A stretch of DNA of 64,000 nt. Source: Verrucomicrobiota bacterium. Lineage in GTDB: Bacteria; Verrucomicrobiota; Verrucomicrobiia; Limisphaerales; UBA1319. A model generated the notes under the pieces. It was not told the origin of the DNA. It saw nothing but the letters and a program-made list of their open reading frames with translations, and did not search any database. This document shows, one piece after another, positions 47,086-55,612 of this stretch. Position numbers and translations under genes: made by a program. The stretch's first letter is position 1. Each line of letters begins with the position of its first letter. The stretch lies in NCBI GenBank assembly GCA_022709905.1, contig JAKLHY010000025.1, forward strand, positions 1-64,000. Direction: 5' to 3'.

Positions 47086-48075
47086 ATGAAACGAATCACC
47101 TTCTTTCAAACGCTCGTCGCAGTCGTTGCCGCCGCCCTCGTGTTGACCGCGTGCAAAAAGTCATCCTCCGACGCCTCCCCCGACGGCGGCCCGCCGCGTA
47201 TCGCGGTGGTCATTTCCACGCTGAACAACCCGTGGTTTGTCGTCCTGGCTGAAACGGCGCGCGATCACGCCAAGAGCCTGGGTTACGCGGCAACGGTTTT
47301 TGATTCCCAGAACGATCCAGCCAAGGAGGCCGCGCACTTTGAGAACATCAATGCCTCCCGCTACGCCGCCATTCTGTTCAACCCCACGGATGCCGACGGT
47401 TCCATTGCCAATGTGCGCAAAGCCAAGGCCGCCGGCATCCCGGTGTTTTGCATGGACCGCGAAATCAACGCCACCGACGCCGCCACCTCGCAGATTCTTT
47501 CCGACAACTACTCCGGCTGTGTGGCCCTGGGGCAGTATTTCGTCAAACAAGTTGGCACTCAGGGCAAGTACATCGAGTTGCTTGGCTTGGTGGGCGACAA
47601 CAACACGTGGAACCGATCGAAGGGTTTTCATAGCGTGGTGGACCGCTACCCCGGACTTAAGATGGTCGCGCAGCAGAGCGCCGATTTCGACCGCGCCCGC
47701 GCGCTCGAGGTGACGGAATCGCTGCTCCAGGCGCACGGCGACATTGACGCCCTGTTTTGCGGCAACGACGCCATGGCCATGGGCGCTTACCAGGCCCTGC
47801 TGGCTGCCGGCAAGGCGGACCAGGTGAAGGTGTTTGGCTTCGACGGTGCAGACGACGTGGTGCGGCTCATTGCCGAGGGCAAGATCGCCGCCACCGGCAT
47901 GCAATTTCCCAAGGTCATGGCTCGCACCGCCGCCGAGTCGGCCCACAAATACCTCATGGGCGAACGCCATTTCCCGCAGAAGAACCCCGTCGCGGTCGAG
48001 TTGGTGACGCGGGAAAACGTCTCCCGCTACGGCGATTATGGCCGGCGCGACGACACCTCCAAGCCGGCGCAATGA
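47086..48075 (+). CDS. Ribose-type sugar-binding lipoprotein of the ABC importer
   Basis: A 329-residue periplasmic binding protein (Peripla_BP_4/RbsB type). The lipoprotein signal ends LVLTAC, so it is anchored to a membrane. Mature-domain motifs include IAVVISTLNNPWFVVLAETARDHAKSLG, NINASRYAAILFNPTDADG, VFCMDREIN and ALFCGNDAMAMGAYQALLAAG, with FGFDGADDVVRLIAEGKIAATGMQ near the end. It delivers a monosaccharide to the permease encoded downstream. The gene is 34 bp after the kinase and overlaps DUF2291 by 4 bp. Specificity cannot be read; cytosine-nucleoside, ribose, apiose and related pentoses are all transported by this family. Confidence 0.9.
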   Translation: MKRITFFQTLVAVVAAALVLTACKKSSSDASPDGGPPRIAVVISTLNNPWFVVLAETARDHAKSLGYAATVFDSQNDPAKEAAHFENINASRYAAILFNPTDADGSIANVRKAKAAGIPVFCMDREINATDAATSQILSDNYSGCVALGQYFVKQVGTQGKYIELLGLVGDNNTWNRSKGFHSVVDRYPGLKMVAQQSADFDRARALEVTESLLQAHGDIDALFCGNDAMAMGAYQALLAAGKADQVKVFGFDGADDVVRLIAEGKIAATGMQFPKVMARTAAESAHKYLMGERHFPQKNPVAVELVTRENVSRYGDYGRRDDTSKPAQ

Positions 48076-48716
48076 CCCCGCAGCGGCATACCCGGTGGCT
48101 CGGTTGGGCGGCGGCCATGGCAGTCGCAGCCATGGTCTTTTGGGTGCTGCCGCCTTTACGGGTCGTGCGCTTGTCCGCCACACGCCACCAGGCCGCCGGA
48201 GCGGCCTTTGATGCGGAAGCCTTCGTGGAGAAGTTTTGGCGCGACCAGCTGCTGAACCCGGACACGCCCGCGCTTGAAGCGAATCGGCTGGTCCAGTTGT
48301 TGCGCGAAAATCCCGCCGCCGCCGCCGAGCTGGGACGCCGTCTCGGCTTCAGCCGCAACACCAGTTATTTCATCCGCGGCGCCGGCCGCGTTGCGGCGGT
48401 GGTCCCGGACGCGGTGTCCCTGTTTTTGGAGGGCGACCGCGAGGAGGTCAGCGTGGTCATCGAGACCGGACCCGTCTTTGGCAACGCCATCCGGGACGGT
48501 TCGGGTTTGCTGGATGTGAATCTGTTTCCCAATTCGCAGGACTTTAATGCCATCTCCGGCGCGTTAAACCGCCGGGTCGAGGCGGAGGTTTTGCCTCATT
48601 TGAAAGCCCAGGCGGCGGTGGGGCGGCGGATCAATTTTATTGGCGGGGTGGAGGTGGGGGACCCCGCCCATGCGCTGCCGTTGCGCGTCGTGCCGGTCCG
48701 CATCGAAGTGCCATGA
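48072..48716 (+). CDS. DUF2291-family ABC-importer accessory protein
   Basis: A 214-residue protein with one N-terminal membrane helix (about 8-28; LGWAAAMAVAAMVFWVLPPL) and a periplasmic domain containing FVEKFWRDQLLN, GRRLGFSRNTSYFIRGAGRV and FPNSQDFNAISGALNRRVEAEV, the hallmarks of DUF2291. This family occurs almost only inside ribose-type ABC transporter operons and is thought to support the importer; its function is unproven. It sits between binding protein and ATPase with ATGA overlaps on both sides, so stoichiometric coupling is likely. Confidence 0.85.
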   Translation: MTPQRHTRWLGWAAAMAVAAMVFWVLPPLRVVRLSATRHQAAGAAFDAEAFVEKFWRDQLLNPDTPALEANRLVQLLRENPAAAAELGRRLGFSRNTSYFIRGAGRVAAVVPDAVSLFLEGDREEVSVVIETGPVFGNAIRDGSGLLDVNLFPNSQDFNAISGALNRRVEAEVLPHLKAQAAVGRRINFIGGVEVGDPAHALPLRVVPVRIEVP

Positions 48717-50248
48717 GCGATCGGGAGGACATCGTGCTCGAGGCGCGGCACATCGCGAAAGCCTTTCCAGGTGTGCTGGCGCTTGAGGACGCGCATCTGA
48801 CGCTGCGGCGCGGACGCCTGATGGCTCTGCTGGGCGAGAACGGCGCGGGCAAATCCACGCTGATGAGCATTCTGGCCGGGGCGCAGCCGCCGGATTCAGG
48901 CATGCTGCGGGTCGAGGGGCGGGAAGTCCGATTTACCCATCCCGGCGAGGCGCGCGACGCGGGCATCGCCATGATTCACCAGGAGCTCAGCCTGGTCCCG
49001 CATCTGACCGTCGCGGAGAACATATTTTTGGGACGCGAGCCGCTGACCCGCTGCCGCCTGGTGGACCGCGCGGCCATGCGCCGGCGGGCGGCTGAACTCT
49101 TGAAACAACTCGACTTGCAGGCGTCGCCGGACGCGCCGGTCGAGACCCTGCGCGTGGGCGAACAACAGGGAGTCGAGATCGCGCGGGCCCTTTCGGGCCA
49201 GGCGCGGGTCATCATCATGGACGAGCCGACGTCCGCGCTGAGCAAGCATGAGATCGAAGTGCTGCAGGAGCTTATTCTCGATTTGAAACGGCGCGGGGTG
49301 GCGCTGGTGTACATCACCCACAAACTCGAGGAGCTGGATCGGATTGCCGACGACGCCACCGTAATGCGCGACGGACGCGTGGCCGGCGAGGCGTCTTTCA
49401 AGGACCTGACCCGCGAGCAGATCGTGCGCTGGATGGTCGGGCGGGACTTGAGCGCGTGGCATGCGCGGACGCCGGCGCCCTTGGGAGACGAGGCGCTGCG
49501 GGTGACCGGCATTTCCCTGCGCCATCCCGAGCGGCCCGGCGACTGGCTGCTGCGCGACATCTCGTTCACCGTCCGGCGCGGCGAAGTGCTGGGCATTTTT
49601 GGCCTGATGGGCGCTGGCCGGACGGAGCTGCTGGAAGTCCTGTTCGGATTGCACCCAGCGGCGGCTTCCGGCGAGATTTGCCTGGGCGGTCGCAAAGTTC
49701 ACATCACGTCTCCCGCCGCAGCCATCGCGCACGGGCTGGCGCTGGCGCCCGAGGACCGCAAGCGCGAGGGCCTGGTGCTCGAAATGAGCGTCGGCGAAAA
49801 CACCAGCCTGGCGAGCATGCGCCAGGTGACGCGGTTTGGCTGGATCCGCAACCGCGCCGAGCGCCGGCATGTCCAGCGTTTCCTCGAACGCTTTCGCGTG
49901 AAGACGCCCTCGCTGGAGCAGCGCATCGGCCATCTCAGCGGAGGCAATCAGCAGAAGGTTATTTTGGGCAAGTGGCTGGCCACCCGCCCGCAGGTGCTGC
50001 TGTTGGATGAACCCACGCGGGGCATTGACGTCAACGCCAAGCGGGAGTTGTACGAGTTGCTGGACGAACTCACCGCCGAGGGGCTGGCTGTCGTCCTGGT
50101 GTCGTCCGAACTGCCCGAGATTCTGGCCATGGCCGACCGCCTGGTGGTGCTGTGCGAGGGCCGGAAGACTGCGGAGTTGTGCCGCGCCGACGCCACCAGT
50201 GAACAGGTCATGCAGGTGGCACTGCCCCAGGGAAAGGAGGCTGCATGA
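48713..50248 (+). CDS. Sugar ABC-transporter ATPase (RbsA-like, tandem domains)
   Basis: A 511-residue protein with two fused ABC domains. The first has a canonical Walker A (GENGAGKST), Walker B (VIIMDEPTSAL) and a degenerate signature (LRVGEQQGVEIARAL). The second has a degenerate Walker A (GLMGAGRTELLEVLFG), as is usual in RbsA/MglA proteins, but an intact signature (LSGGNQQKVILGKWLA) and Walker B (VLLLDEPTRGIDV). It energises import of a monosaccharide through the permease encoded next. Four-base overlaps join it to DUF2291 and the permease. Confidence 0.95.
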   Translation: MSDREDIVLEARHIAKAFPGVLALEDAHLTLRRGRLMALLGENGAGKSTLMSILAGAQPPDSGMLRVEGREVRFTHPGEARDAGIAMIHQELSLVPHLTVAENIFLGREPLTRCRLVDRAAMRRRAAELLKQLDLQASPDAPVETLRVGEQQGVEIARALSGQARVIIMDEPTSALSKHEIEVLQELILDLKRRGVALVYITHKLEELDRIADDATVMRDGRVAGEASFKDLTREQIVRWMVGRDLSAWHARTPAPLGDEALRVTGISLRHPERPGDWLLRDISFTVRRGEVLGIFGLMGAGRTELLEVLFGLHPAAASGEICLGGRKVHITSPAAAIAHGLALAPEDRKREGLVLEMSVGENTSLASMRQVTRFGWIRNRAERRHVQRFLERFRVKTPSLEQRIGHLSGGNQQKVILGKWLATRPQVLLLDEPTRGIDVNAKRELYELLDELTAEGLAVVLVSSELPEILAMADRLVVLCEGRKTAELCRADATSEQVMQVALPQGKEAA

Positions 50249-51225
50249 GCTTGACAGGTCCCCAGGGCCGCCCATGGCTGGCGCGGTCACAATCCCTCAT
50301 CGCCCTGGCGCTGATGGTGCTGGTCATGAGTGTGCTGTCGGACAAATTCCTCACGCCGGAAAACGGTTGGAACATCCTGCGGCAAATCTCGGTGAACCTC
50401 TGTCTTTCGATTGGGATGACGCTGATCATTCTTTCAGGAGGAATTGACCTGTCCGTGGGCGCGATCCTCGCGCTGGCAGGCGCGGTGGCGGCCGGGGTGT
50501 TGAAACACGGCCTGCCGCTGCTGCGGTTTGACCTGCTGCTGCAGTTCACGGTGTTCGGCGCCATGCTGGCCGGCGTGCTGGTGGGGGTGGCTTGCGGCTG
50601 GTTCAACGGCTTTGTCATTACCCGTTTCAAACTGCCCCCCTTTGTGGCCACCCTGGGCATGTTCAGCATTGCCCGAGGCCTGACCATGTTGTGGACGGGC
50701 GGTTTCCCCATCACCGGGCTCGGGCCGGAATTCGGTTTCCTGGGCACCGGGATCTTGCTGGGGGCGCCCATGCCGGTATGGATCACGGCGGTGCTGGTGG
50801 CGGTGTTTGCGCTGGTCATGCGCAAGACCCCGTTTGGCCGGCACCTCTACGCCGTGGGCGGCAATGAACGCGCGGCATTGCTAACCGGCCTCAATGTCAA
50901 ACGCGTCAAGCTGCTGGCCTACACCCTCGGTGGCGGTCTGGCGGGGATGGCCGGGCTGATGGTCACAGCCCGACTGGACTCCGCGCAACCCAATGCCGGG
51001 CTGGGCTACGAGCTGGATTCGATTGCCGCGGTGGTGATCGGCGGCACCTCGCTTTCGGGCGGCCGCGGCTCGGTGCTCGGCACGGTGCTGGGCTGCCTGA
51101 TCATTGGGGTGCTGAACAATGGTCTGTTTTTGTTGAATGTCTCGCCTTTCTGGCAGCAGGTGGTGAAGGGTTTTGTGATCCTTGCCGCCGTTGCCATTGA
51201 CAAGCTGAACGCCCGCCATACATAA
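50245..51225 (+). CDS. Sugar ABC-transporter permease (RbsC-like)
   Basis: A 326-residue inner-membrane protein with about eight to ten hydrophobic helices. The family signatures are ILSGGIDLSVGAILALAGAV near residues 68-88 and GLGYELDSIAAVVIGGTSLSGGRGSVLGTVLG near 250-285, including the EAA-like cytoplasmic loop. It forms the transmembrane channel of the importer. It overlaps the ATPase gene by 4 bp and is followed after 15 bp by DUF1593 copy 3, so transport and extracellular degradation genes are in one message. Confidence 0.95.
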   Translation: MSLTGPQGRPWLARSQSLIALALMVLVMSVLSDKFLTPENGWNILRQISVNLCLSIGMTLIILSGGIDLSVGAILALAGAVAAGVLKHGLPLLRFDLLLQFTVFGAMLAGVLVGVACGWFNGFVITRFKLPPFVATLGMFSIARGLTMLWTGGFPITGLGPEFGFLGTGILLGAPMPVWITAVLVAVFALVMRKTPFGRHLYAVGGNERAALLTGLNVKRVKLLAYTLGGGLAGMAGLMVTARLDSAQPNAGLGYELDSIAAVVIGGTSLSGGRGSVLGTVLGCLIIGVLNNGLFLLNVSPFWQQVVKGFVILAAVAIDKLNARHT

Positions 51226-51240
51226 ACACCTCCCCCCACT

Positions 51241-52665
51241 ATGAAAAACCCTGTTCTCACCTTGATTCTGGCCGCCGGTTGCGCGTGCGCCTCGCTGGCG
51301 CAGACTGACCGGCAGCGCGTCTTCGTTCTCACGGACATCTCGAACGAACCGGATGACGAGGAATCCATGGTGCGCTTTCTCGTCTATGCCAACGAGTACG
51401 ACATCGAAGGACTGGTGGCGACGACCAGCACATGGCTGCGCCAGACTACCCGCGTGGACCTGATCCACCGCCAGCTTGATGCCTACGCCCAGGCGCGGCC
51501 CAATTTGCTGAAGCACGCACCGGGCTTTCCCTCCGTCGATTCGCTCCGCAAGGTCACGGCCGTGGGTCAATCCGCTTACGGCCTTGCCGCCATGGGGCGG
51601 GGCAAGTCCACCCCCGGCTCTCGCCTCCTGCTGGCCGCCGCGGACAAAACGGACGAGCGCCCCCTGTGGGTGAGCATCTGGGGCGGCGCCAACACGCTCG
51701 CCCAGGCGCTCTTCGACGCACGCCAGGAACGCGCGCCGGAAGCGATCAAGTCCCTCGTTGCCCGATTGCGCGTTTACACGATCTCGGACCAGGACGACTC
51801 CGGACCGTGGCTGCGCCGCGAATTCCCAAGCCTGTTTTACATCGTCAGTCCAAGCGGCGCCGACTGGAAGGAGTATTGGCGCGCGACCTGGACCGGCATC
51901 AGCGGCGACCGTCACTACAAAAACGGTCCGAGCCACAAATTTCATCTGGTGGAAAACCCGTGGCTGGAGGAGAACATCATCAAGAACCACGGCCCGCTGG
52001 GGGCGCTTTACCCGCGGCTCGAATACATCATGGAAGGCGACACTCCATCGTTCCTTGGCCTGATCAACAACGGCCTCGGCTGGCACATGAATCCGGCTTA
52101 CGGCGGTTGGGGCGGACGCTACGCGCTGTATCATGCTTATGGCGAAACGCGTCCCATCTGGACCAACAATCAGGACAGCCGCGACACCGTCACCGCCGAC
52201 AACGGCCAGACCCAATGCACGGACATGGCCACCATCTGGCGCTGGCGCGAGAATTTTCAGCATGACTTCGCTGCCCGTATGGAGTGGTGCGTGGCCGAGG
52301 ATTATCAGAAGGCCAACCACAATCCCATCGCAGTGCTCAACGGCGATTCGACCAAGCGCGTGTTGGATATCACTGCGAAACCTGGCGAAAGCGTGACCCT
52401 CTCTGCCGAGGGCACGCGTGACCCCGACGGCGACGCCATCGAAACGCGCTGGTGGATTTATCCGGAGGCCAGCACCGTGCGCGATGCGCGCGGTCACCAG
52501 TTCCCGTCCAACGTCGCGCTGAGTGACGTCAGCGGGCTGACCACGCGCCTCACCGCGCCGGCGGTTCAACAGCCGGCCACGATTCACATCATTCTGGAAG
52601 TGCAAGACCGCGGCACGCCGCGTCTGTGGTCCTACCGGCGTGCCATTGTCACGATCAAACCATGA
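51241..52665 (+). CDS. Exported DUF1593 nucleoside-hydrolase-like protein (copy 3, with C-terminal beta domain)
   Basis: A 474-residue protein with a signal peptide (LTLILAAGCACASLAQ). Residues about 24-360 are DUF1593: VFVLTDISNEPDDEESMVRF (the acidic metal/sugar motif), LWVSIWGGANTLAQAL, ENIIKNHGPLGALYP and EGDTPSFLGLINNGLGWHMNP. Residues about 375-474 are the beta-sandwich C-terminal domain of Sde_0182-type proteins (LDITAKPGESVTLSAEGTRDPDGD ... HIILEVQDRGTPRLWSYRR). This is the only one of the three copies with the complete two-domain architecture. It overlaps the following hydrolase gene by 4 bp. It is predicted to act outside the cytoplasm on a glycoside or nucleoside linkage. Confidence 0.87.
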   Translation: MKNPVLTLILAAGCACASLAQTDRQRVFVLTDISNEPDDEESMVRFLVYANEYDIEGLVATTSTWLRQTTRVDLIHRQLDAYAQARPNLLKHAPGFPSVDSLRKVTAVGQSAYGLAAMGRGKSTPGSRLLLAAADKTDERPLWVSIWGGANTLAQALFDARQERAPEAIKSLVARLRVYTISDQDDSGPWLRREFPSLFYIVSPSGADWKEYWRATWTGISGDRHYKNGPSHKFHLVENPWLEENIIKNHGPLGALYPRLEYIMEGDTPSFLGLINNGLGWHMNPAYGGWGGRYALYHAYGETRPIWTNNQDSRDTVTADNGQTQCTDMATIWRWRENFQHDFAARMEWCVAEDYQKANHNPIAVLNGDSTKRVLDITAKPGESVTLSAEGTRDPDGDAIETRWWIYPEASTVRDARGHQFPSNVALSDVSGLTTRLTAPAVQQPATIHIILEVQDRGTPRLWSYRRAIVTIKP

Positions 52666-55109
52666 AAACCATCCAAACCCTGCTTCTAATAGCCGGCCTC
52701 ACGATGGCGGCGCACGCCGCTGAACGCTGGGGCGTCTTTGAACTCACCCTTTCGGGGCCTGTGGCGGGCAATCCTTATCTCGACGTGCAATGGTCCGCCA
52801 CATTTGCTCAGGGCGACCGGCGCATTGCCGTGCCGGGCTTCTGGGATGGCGGCGGCACGTACAAGGCGCGCTTCAGCCCGCCCACCACCGGCGAGTGGCA
52901 ATATAAAACGGCGAGCAACGTGCCAGAACTGCATGGCAAAAGCGGCCGGTTCACCGCCACCGTGCCCACCGCCGGCAACCGCGGCCCGATCGAGGTCTTC
53001 GACACCTTCTATCTCCGTTATGCCGACGGCACGCCCTACCACCCATTCGGCACCACCTGTTACGTTTGGACGCACCAAAACCGCGAGTTGCAGGAACAGA
53101 CCCTCAAAACCCTGGCGGCGTCGCCCTTCAACAAGATTCGCTTCTGCGTCTTTCCCAAGAGTTACGTCTACAACAAAAACGAGCCGGAGTTCTTTGCGTT
53201 TCAGAAGGGCGCGAACGGCAAGTTCGACTTCAGCCGGCCCGATCCGGCTTTTTGGCGGCACTTCGAGCAGCGAATCCAGGACTTGCAGAAACTCGGCATC
53301 GAGGCGGACCTCATTCTGTGGCATCCTTACGACCGCTGGGGCTTCGCCGACATGAGCGACGAGGAGGATGACCGTTATCTGCGATATTGCATCGCGCGCC
53401 TGAGCGCCTTCCGCAATGTCTGGTGGTCGCTGGCCAACGAATACGACTTCATGACCGAACAGCGCCCGGGGCACCGCGGCAACAAGCAATGGGAAGATTG
53501 GGACCGATTCTTCGAGATTCTGCAAAAAGAAGATCCGCATCAGCGGTTGCGCGGCATCCACAACGGCAGCAAGTGGTACGACCACACCAAAGGTTGGGTG
53601 ACCCATGCCAGCCTCCAGACCTCGGACATGAACGCCGGGTTCCGCTTCCGCAACCAGTATCAGAAGCCGATCATTTACGACGAGTGCCGGTATGAGGGCA
53701 ACATCCCGCAGGGCTGGGGCAACCTCACCCCGCGGGAAATGACCCAGAAATTCTGGCTGGGCACCCTCAGCGGCTGCTACGTGGGCCACGGCGAGACTTA
53801 CAAGCACCCGGAAGACATCCTGTGGTGGGCCAAAGGCGGGGTGTTGCATGGCGAAAGCCCGCAACGCATTCAGTGGCTCAAGGACCTTATGGCGCAGGCG
53901 CCGCCCTTTCACGAACTGCGGCCGTTGGGCGATGGCAAGGGCCGGTTTGTGCTGGCCAAGCCGGAGACATTCTATCTGGTTTATTGTGCCAACACGCGAT
54001 CCCAGGCGATCGAACTGGCCGGTGCGCGTCCCTACAAGGTGGATCTCATTGATCCATGGGCCATGACGATCACGCCCGCTGGCACCGCGCGGCCGGGAAC
54101 CTATACCCTGATGCCGCCGTCCTCGGACAGGGTCTTCCGCCTGACTCCCTACGCGCCGGGCGAGGCGCTGCGGCCGGAGCTGCGCATTGAACCGCCCAGC
54201 GTGGAAGGTCTGGCGCCGCTCACGGTCTCCTTCAAGGCATCGGGGGGCGCGGGACGGGTGGAATGGGACCTGGGTGACGGCACGAAGGCCACCGGCGCCA
54301 ACGCGCGGCACACGTTCCAAAAACCGGGGGTGCACCTGGTCAAAGCCATTCTGACGGACGCGGCCGGCAAGGTCGCGGCGGTGGCCTATGCGCAAGCGGT
54401 GGCCGACCGGGTCTCGGACCAGCCGATCGTGCGCGTTGGCTTTACGTCGGGCGAGACGCCGCCCCTGCAATTTCACGGCTCAGCCAGGCGCGGCGCCAAC
54501 GGCGCGTTGACATTGACCGACGCCGCGCCGTGGGGCTGGGTGCAGGCCGGCGACAAGCCGTTGGAAGAGTTGCGCGGCCTCCGCTCGTTCACCATCAGCG
54601 GTTGGCTGCGTGCGGGCAATCTGACCATGGGCTCCGGTGGCAACCGGATTGTGCACTGCTTGAAAGGCGAAATCGATGGCGTCGACCTGGTTTGCCTGGC
54701 CGACGGGCGGTTGCGGCTGGCGGTCAACCAATGGCCGGACAGCGTTCGCAATGACAGCTCGTCGGGGAAATTGGTGGCGGGCAAGTGGACTTACTTTGCG
54801 GTCACCTATGACGCCGAGGCGCCGGGCGAAAACGTCGCCTGGTATTTCAGCGCGCCCCAGGAGACGCCCGGCAAGGTGGAGATTGCCTTGGACCGCAGGA
54901 CCGCTTATCGCAACGGTCCGTTGGGGGCTGAGGTCGAGGGCCTGGCGATCGGGAACTTCAATCGCACGATGCAGGGTCACGGCCTGGACCGGCAGTTTCG
55001 TGGCGAGATTCTGGGACTCCAAATCTTCGGCAGCCGAGTGAGCCGCCGGGGTGCAATGGATCTGCAGGAAATCACCAAACATGCCCATGACTTTCAAGGG
55101 CAGCGATGA
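52662..55109 (+). CDS. Secreted DUF5060/DUF4038 glycoside hydrolase with PKD and LamG domains
   Basis: An 815-residue exported protein (signal MKTIQTLLLIAGLTMAAHA). Residues about 20-95 are a DUF5060 beta-sandwich (WGVFELTLSGPVAGNPYLDV ... GEWQYKTAS). Residues about 105-440 are a TIM barrel of the DUF4038/GH140-related kind, with likely catalytic E260 in WWSLANEYDF and E341 in IIYDECRYEG. A C-terminal beta domain (about 445-500) follows, then PKD (about 507-570; GGAGRVEWDLGDGTKATG) and a LamG-like domain (about 633-800; WTYFAVTYD). It is the last intact gene of the operon and overlaps copy 3 of DUF1593 by ATGA. It should release the sugar that the importer takes up. GH140 proper comprises apiosidases; this DUF5060-bearing branch is less well characterised. 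Confidence 0.83.
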   Translation: MKTIQTLLLIAGLTMAAHAAERWGVFELTLSGPVAGNPYLDVQWSATFAQGDRRIAVPGFWDGGGTYKARFSPPTTGEWQYKTASNVPELHGKSGRFTATVPTAGNRGPIEVFDTFYLRYADGTPYHPFGTTCYVWTHQNRELQEQTLKTLAASPFNKIRFCVFPKSYVYNKNEPEFFAFQKGANGKFDFSRPDPAFWRHFEQRIQDLQKLGIEADLILWHPYDRWGFADMSDEEDDRYLRYCIARLSAFRNVWWSLANEYDFMTEQRPGHRGNKQWEDWDRFFEILQKEDPHQRLRGIHNGSKWYDHTKGWVTHASLQTSDMNAGFRFRNQYQKPIIYDECRYEGNIPQGWGNLTPREMTQKFWLGTLSGCYVGHGETYKHPEDILWWAKGGVLHGESPQRIQWLKDLMAQAPPFHELRPLGDGKGRFVLAKPETFYLVYCANTRSQAIELAGARPYKVDLIDPWAMTITPAGTARPGTYTLMPPSSDRVFRLTPYAPGEALRPELRIEPPSVEGLAPLTVSFKASGGAGRVEWDLGDGTKATGANARHTFQKPGVHLVKAILTDAAGKVAAVAYAQAVADRVSDQPIVRVGFTSGETPPLQFHGSARRGANGALTLTDAAPWGWVQAGDKPLEELRGLRSFTISGWLRAGNLTMGSGGNRIVHCLKGEIDGVDLVCLADGRLRLAVNQWPDSVRNDSSSGKLVAGKWTYFAVTYDAEAPGENVAWYFSAPQETPGKVEIALDRRTAYRNGPLGAEVEGLAIGNFNRTMQGHGLDRQFRGEILGLQIFGSRVSRRGAMDLQEITKHAHDFQGQR

Positions 55110-55607
55110 AGAAAAAAACCGGTTTCGCGGGCAAGGGCGACGCCCACTATCGGCGGCAGGCATGGCGGTTCATGCTGAGCGGCGGAGCGCTCCTGAACAA
55201 CCCCGACTTTGCGGAAGCTGCTGCCGTCCGCACTCTGATCGAGTGAACACTCCCCTGCCCCAAAGAAAAGCCCACAACCGACATGATTCGCCACCGACTC
55301 TTAGCCAGCTGCAATCGCTCCACGCGGCGCCCGGCAGGCCGCCACCGGCCGGGTCATTCCGCAGGTCAATCAAGAATACGGTTACGAAGCCTTGTGGGAG
55401 AAAACGCCCGGCCAATACTGATCAATCCATTCGAATCCAGACAAACTCGCCATGAAAATGAACTTGAAACCCACCCGGATGCTGCTGCAACTTGGCAGCC
55501 TCGTCGCCGAACTGATCTTCACTGACGCAGGCGAGTCTCAACGCGGTGTCGCGCCGCTCAAGCTGAAGCCAGACTGCATCGATTACGTGATCACGAAAGC
55601 AAAGTGA
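55106..55607 (+). pseudogene. Scrambled fragments of a DUF4038-type hydrolase
   Basis: Three short readable pieces lie here. 55106-55246, starting in an ATGA overlap with the previous gene, encodes a 46-residue stub with HYRRQAWRFMLSGGALLNN. About 55331-55426 encodes VIPQVNQEYGYEALWEK before a stop. 55452-55607 encodes a 51-residue unassigned frame. In intact DUF4038-like proteins the EYGYE block (catalytic Glu) comes just before the AWRFMLSGG block. Here the order is reversed, so the region was rearranged or derives from two lost genes. No function remains. Confidence 0.5.
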
Positions 55608-55612
55608 GGCCT

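Noticed and set aside
45954..47099. A 381-residue reverse-strand open frame opposite the FGGY kinase
   Set aside because: Antisense shadow; the forward frame has all kinase active-site residues.
50881..52605. A 574-residue reverse-strand open frame across the permease end and DUF1593 copy 3
   Set aside because: It crosses two well-supported forward genes and has the His/Arg/Gln-rich composition of antisense translation.
39646..52665. Sulfoquinovose transketolase pathway
   Set aside because: That pathway also uses a split transketolase, but it needs no FGGY kinase and usually has a sulfoquinovosidase and sulfo-erythrose enzymes, none of which is present.
39646..52665. Plain glycerol or L-fucose catabolic operon
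   Set aside because: There is no glycerol facilitator or glycerol-phosphate dehydrogenase, and no fuculose-phosphate aldolase or fucosidase; the split transketolase would be unexplained.
52686..54476. A 596-residue reverse-strand open frame opposite the DUF5060/DUF4038 gene
   Set aside because: There are no recognisable motifs, and the forward gene has complete domains and an operon overlap.
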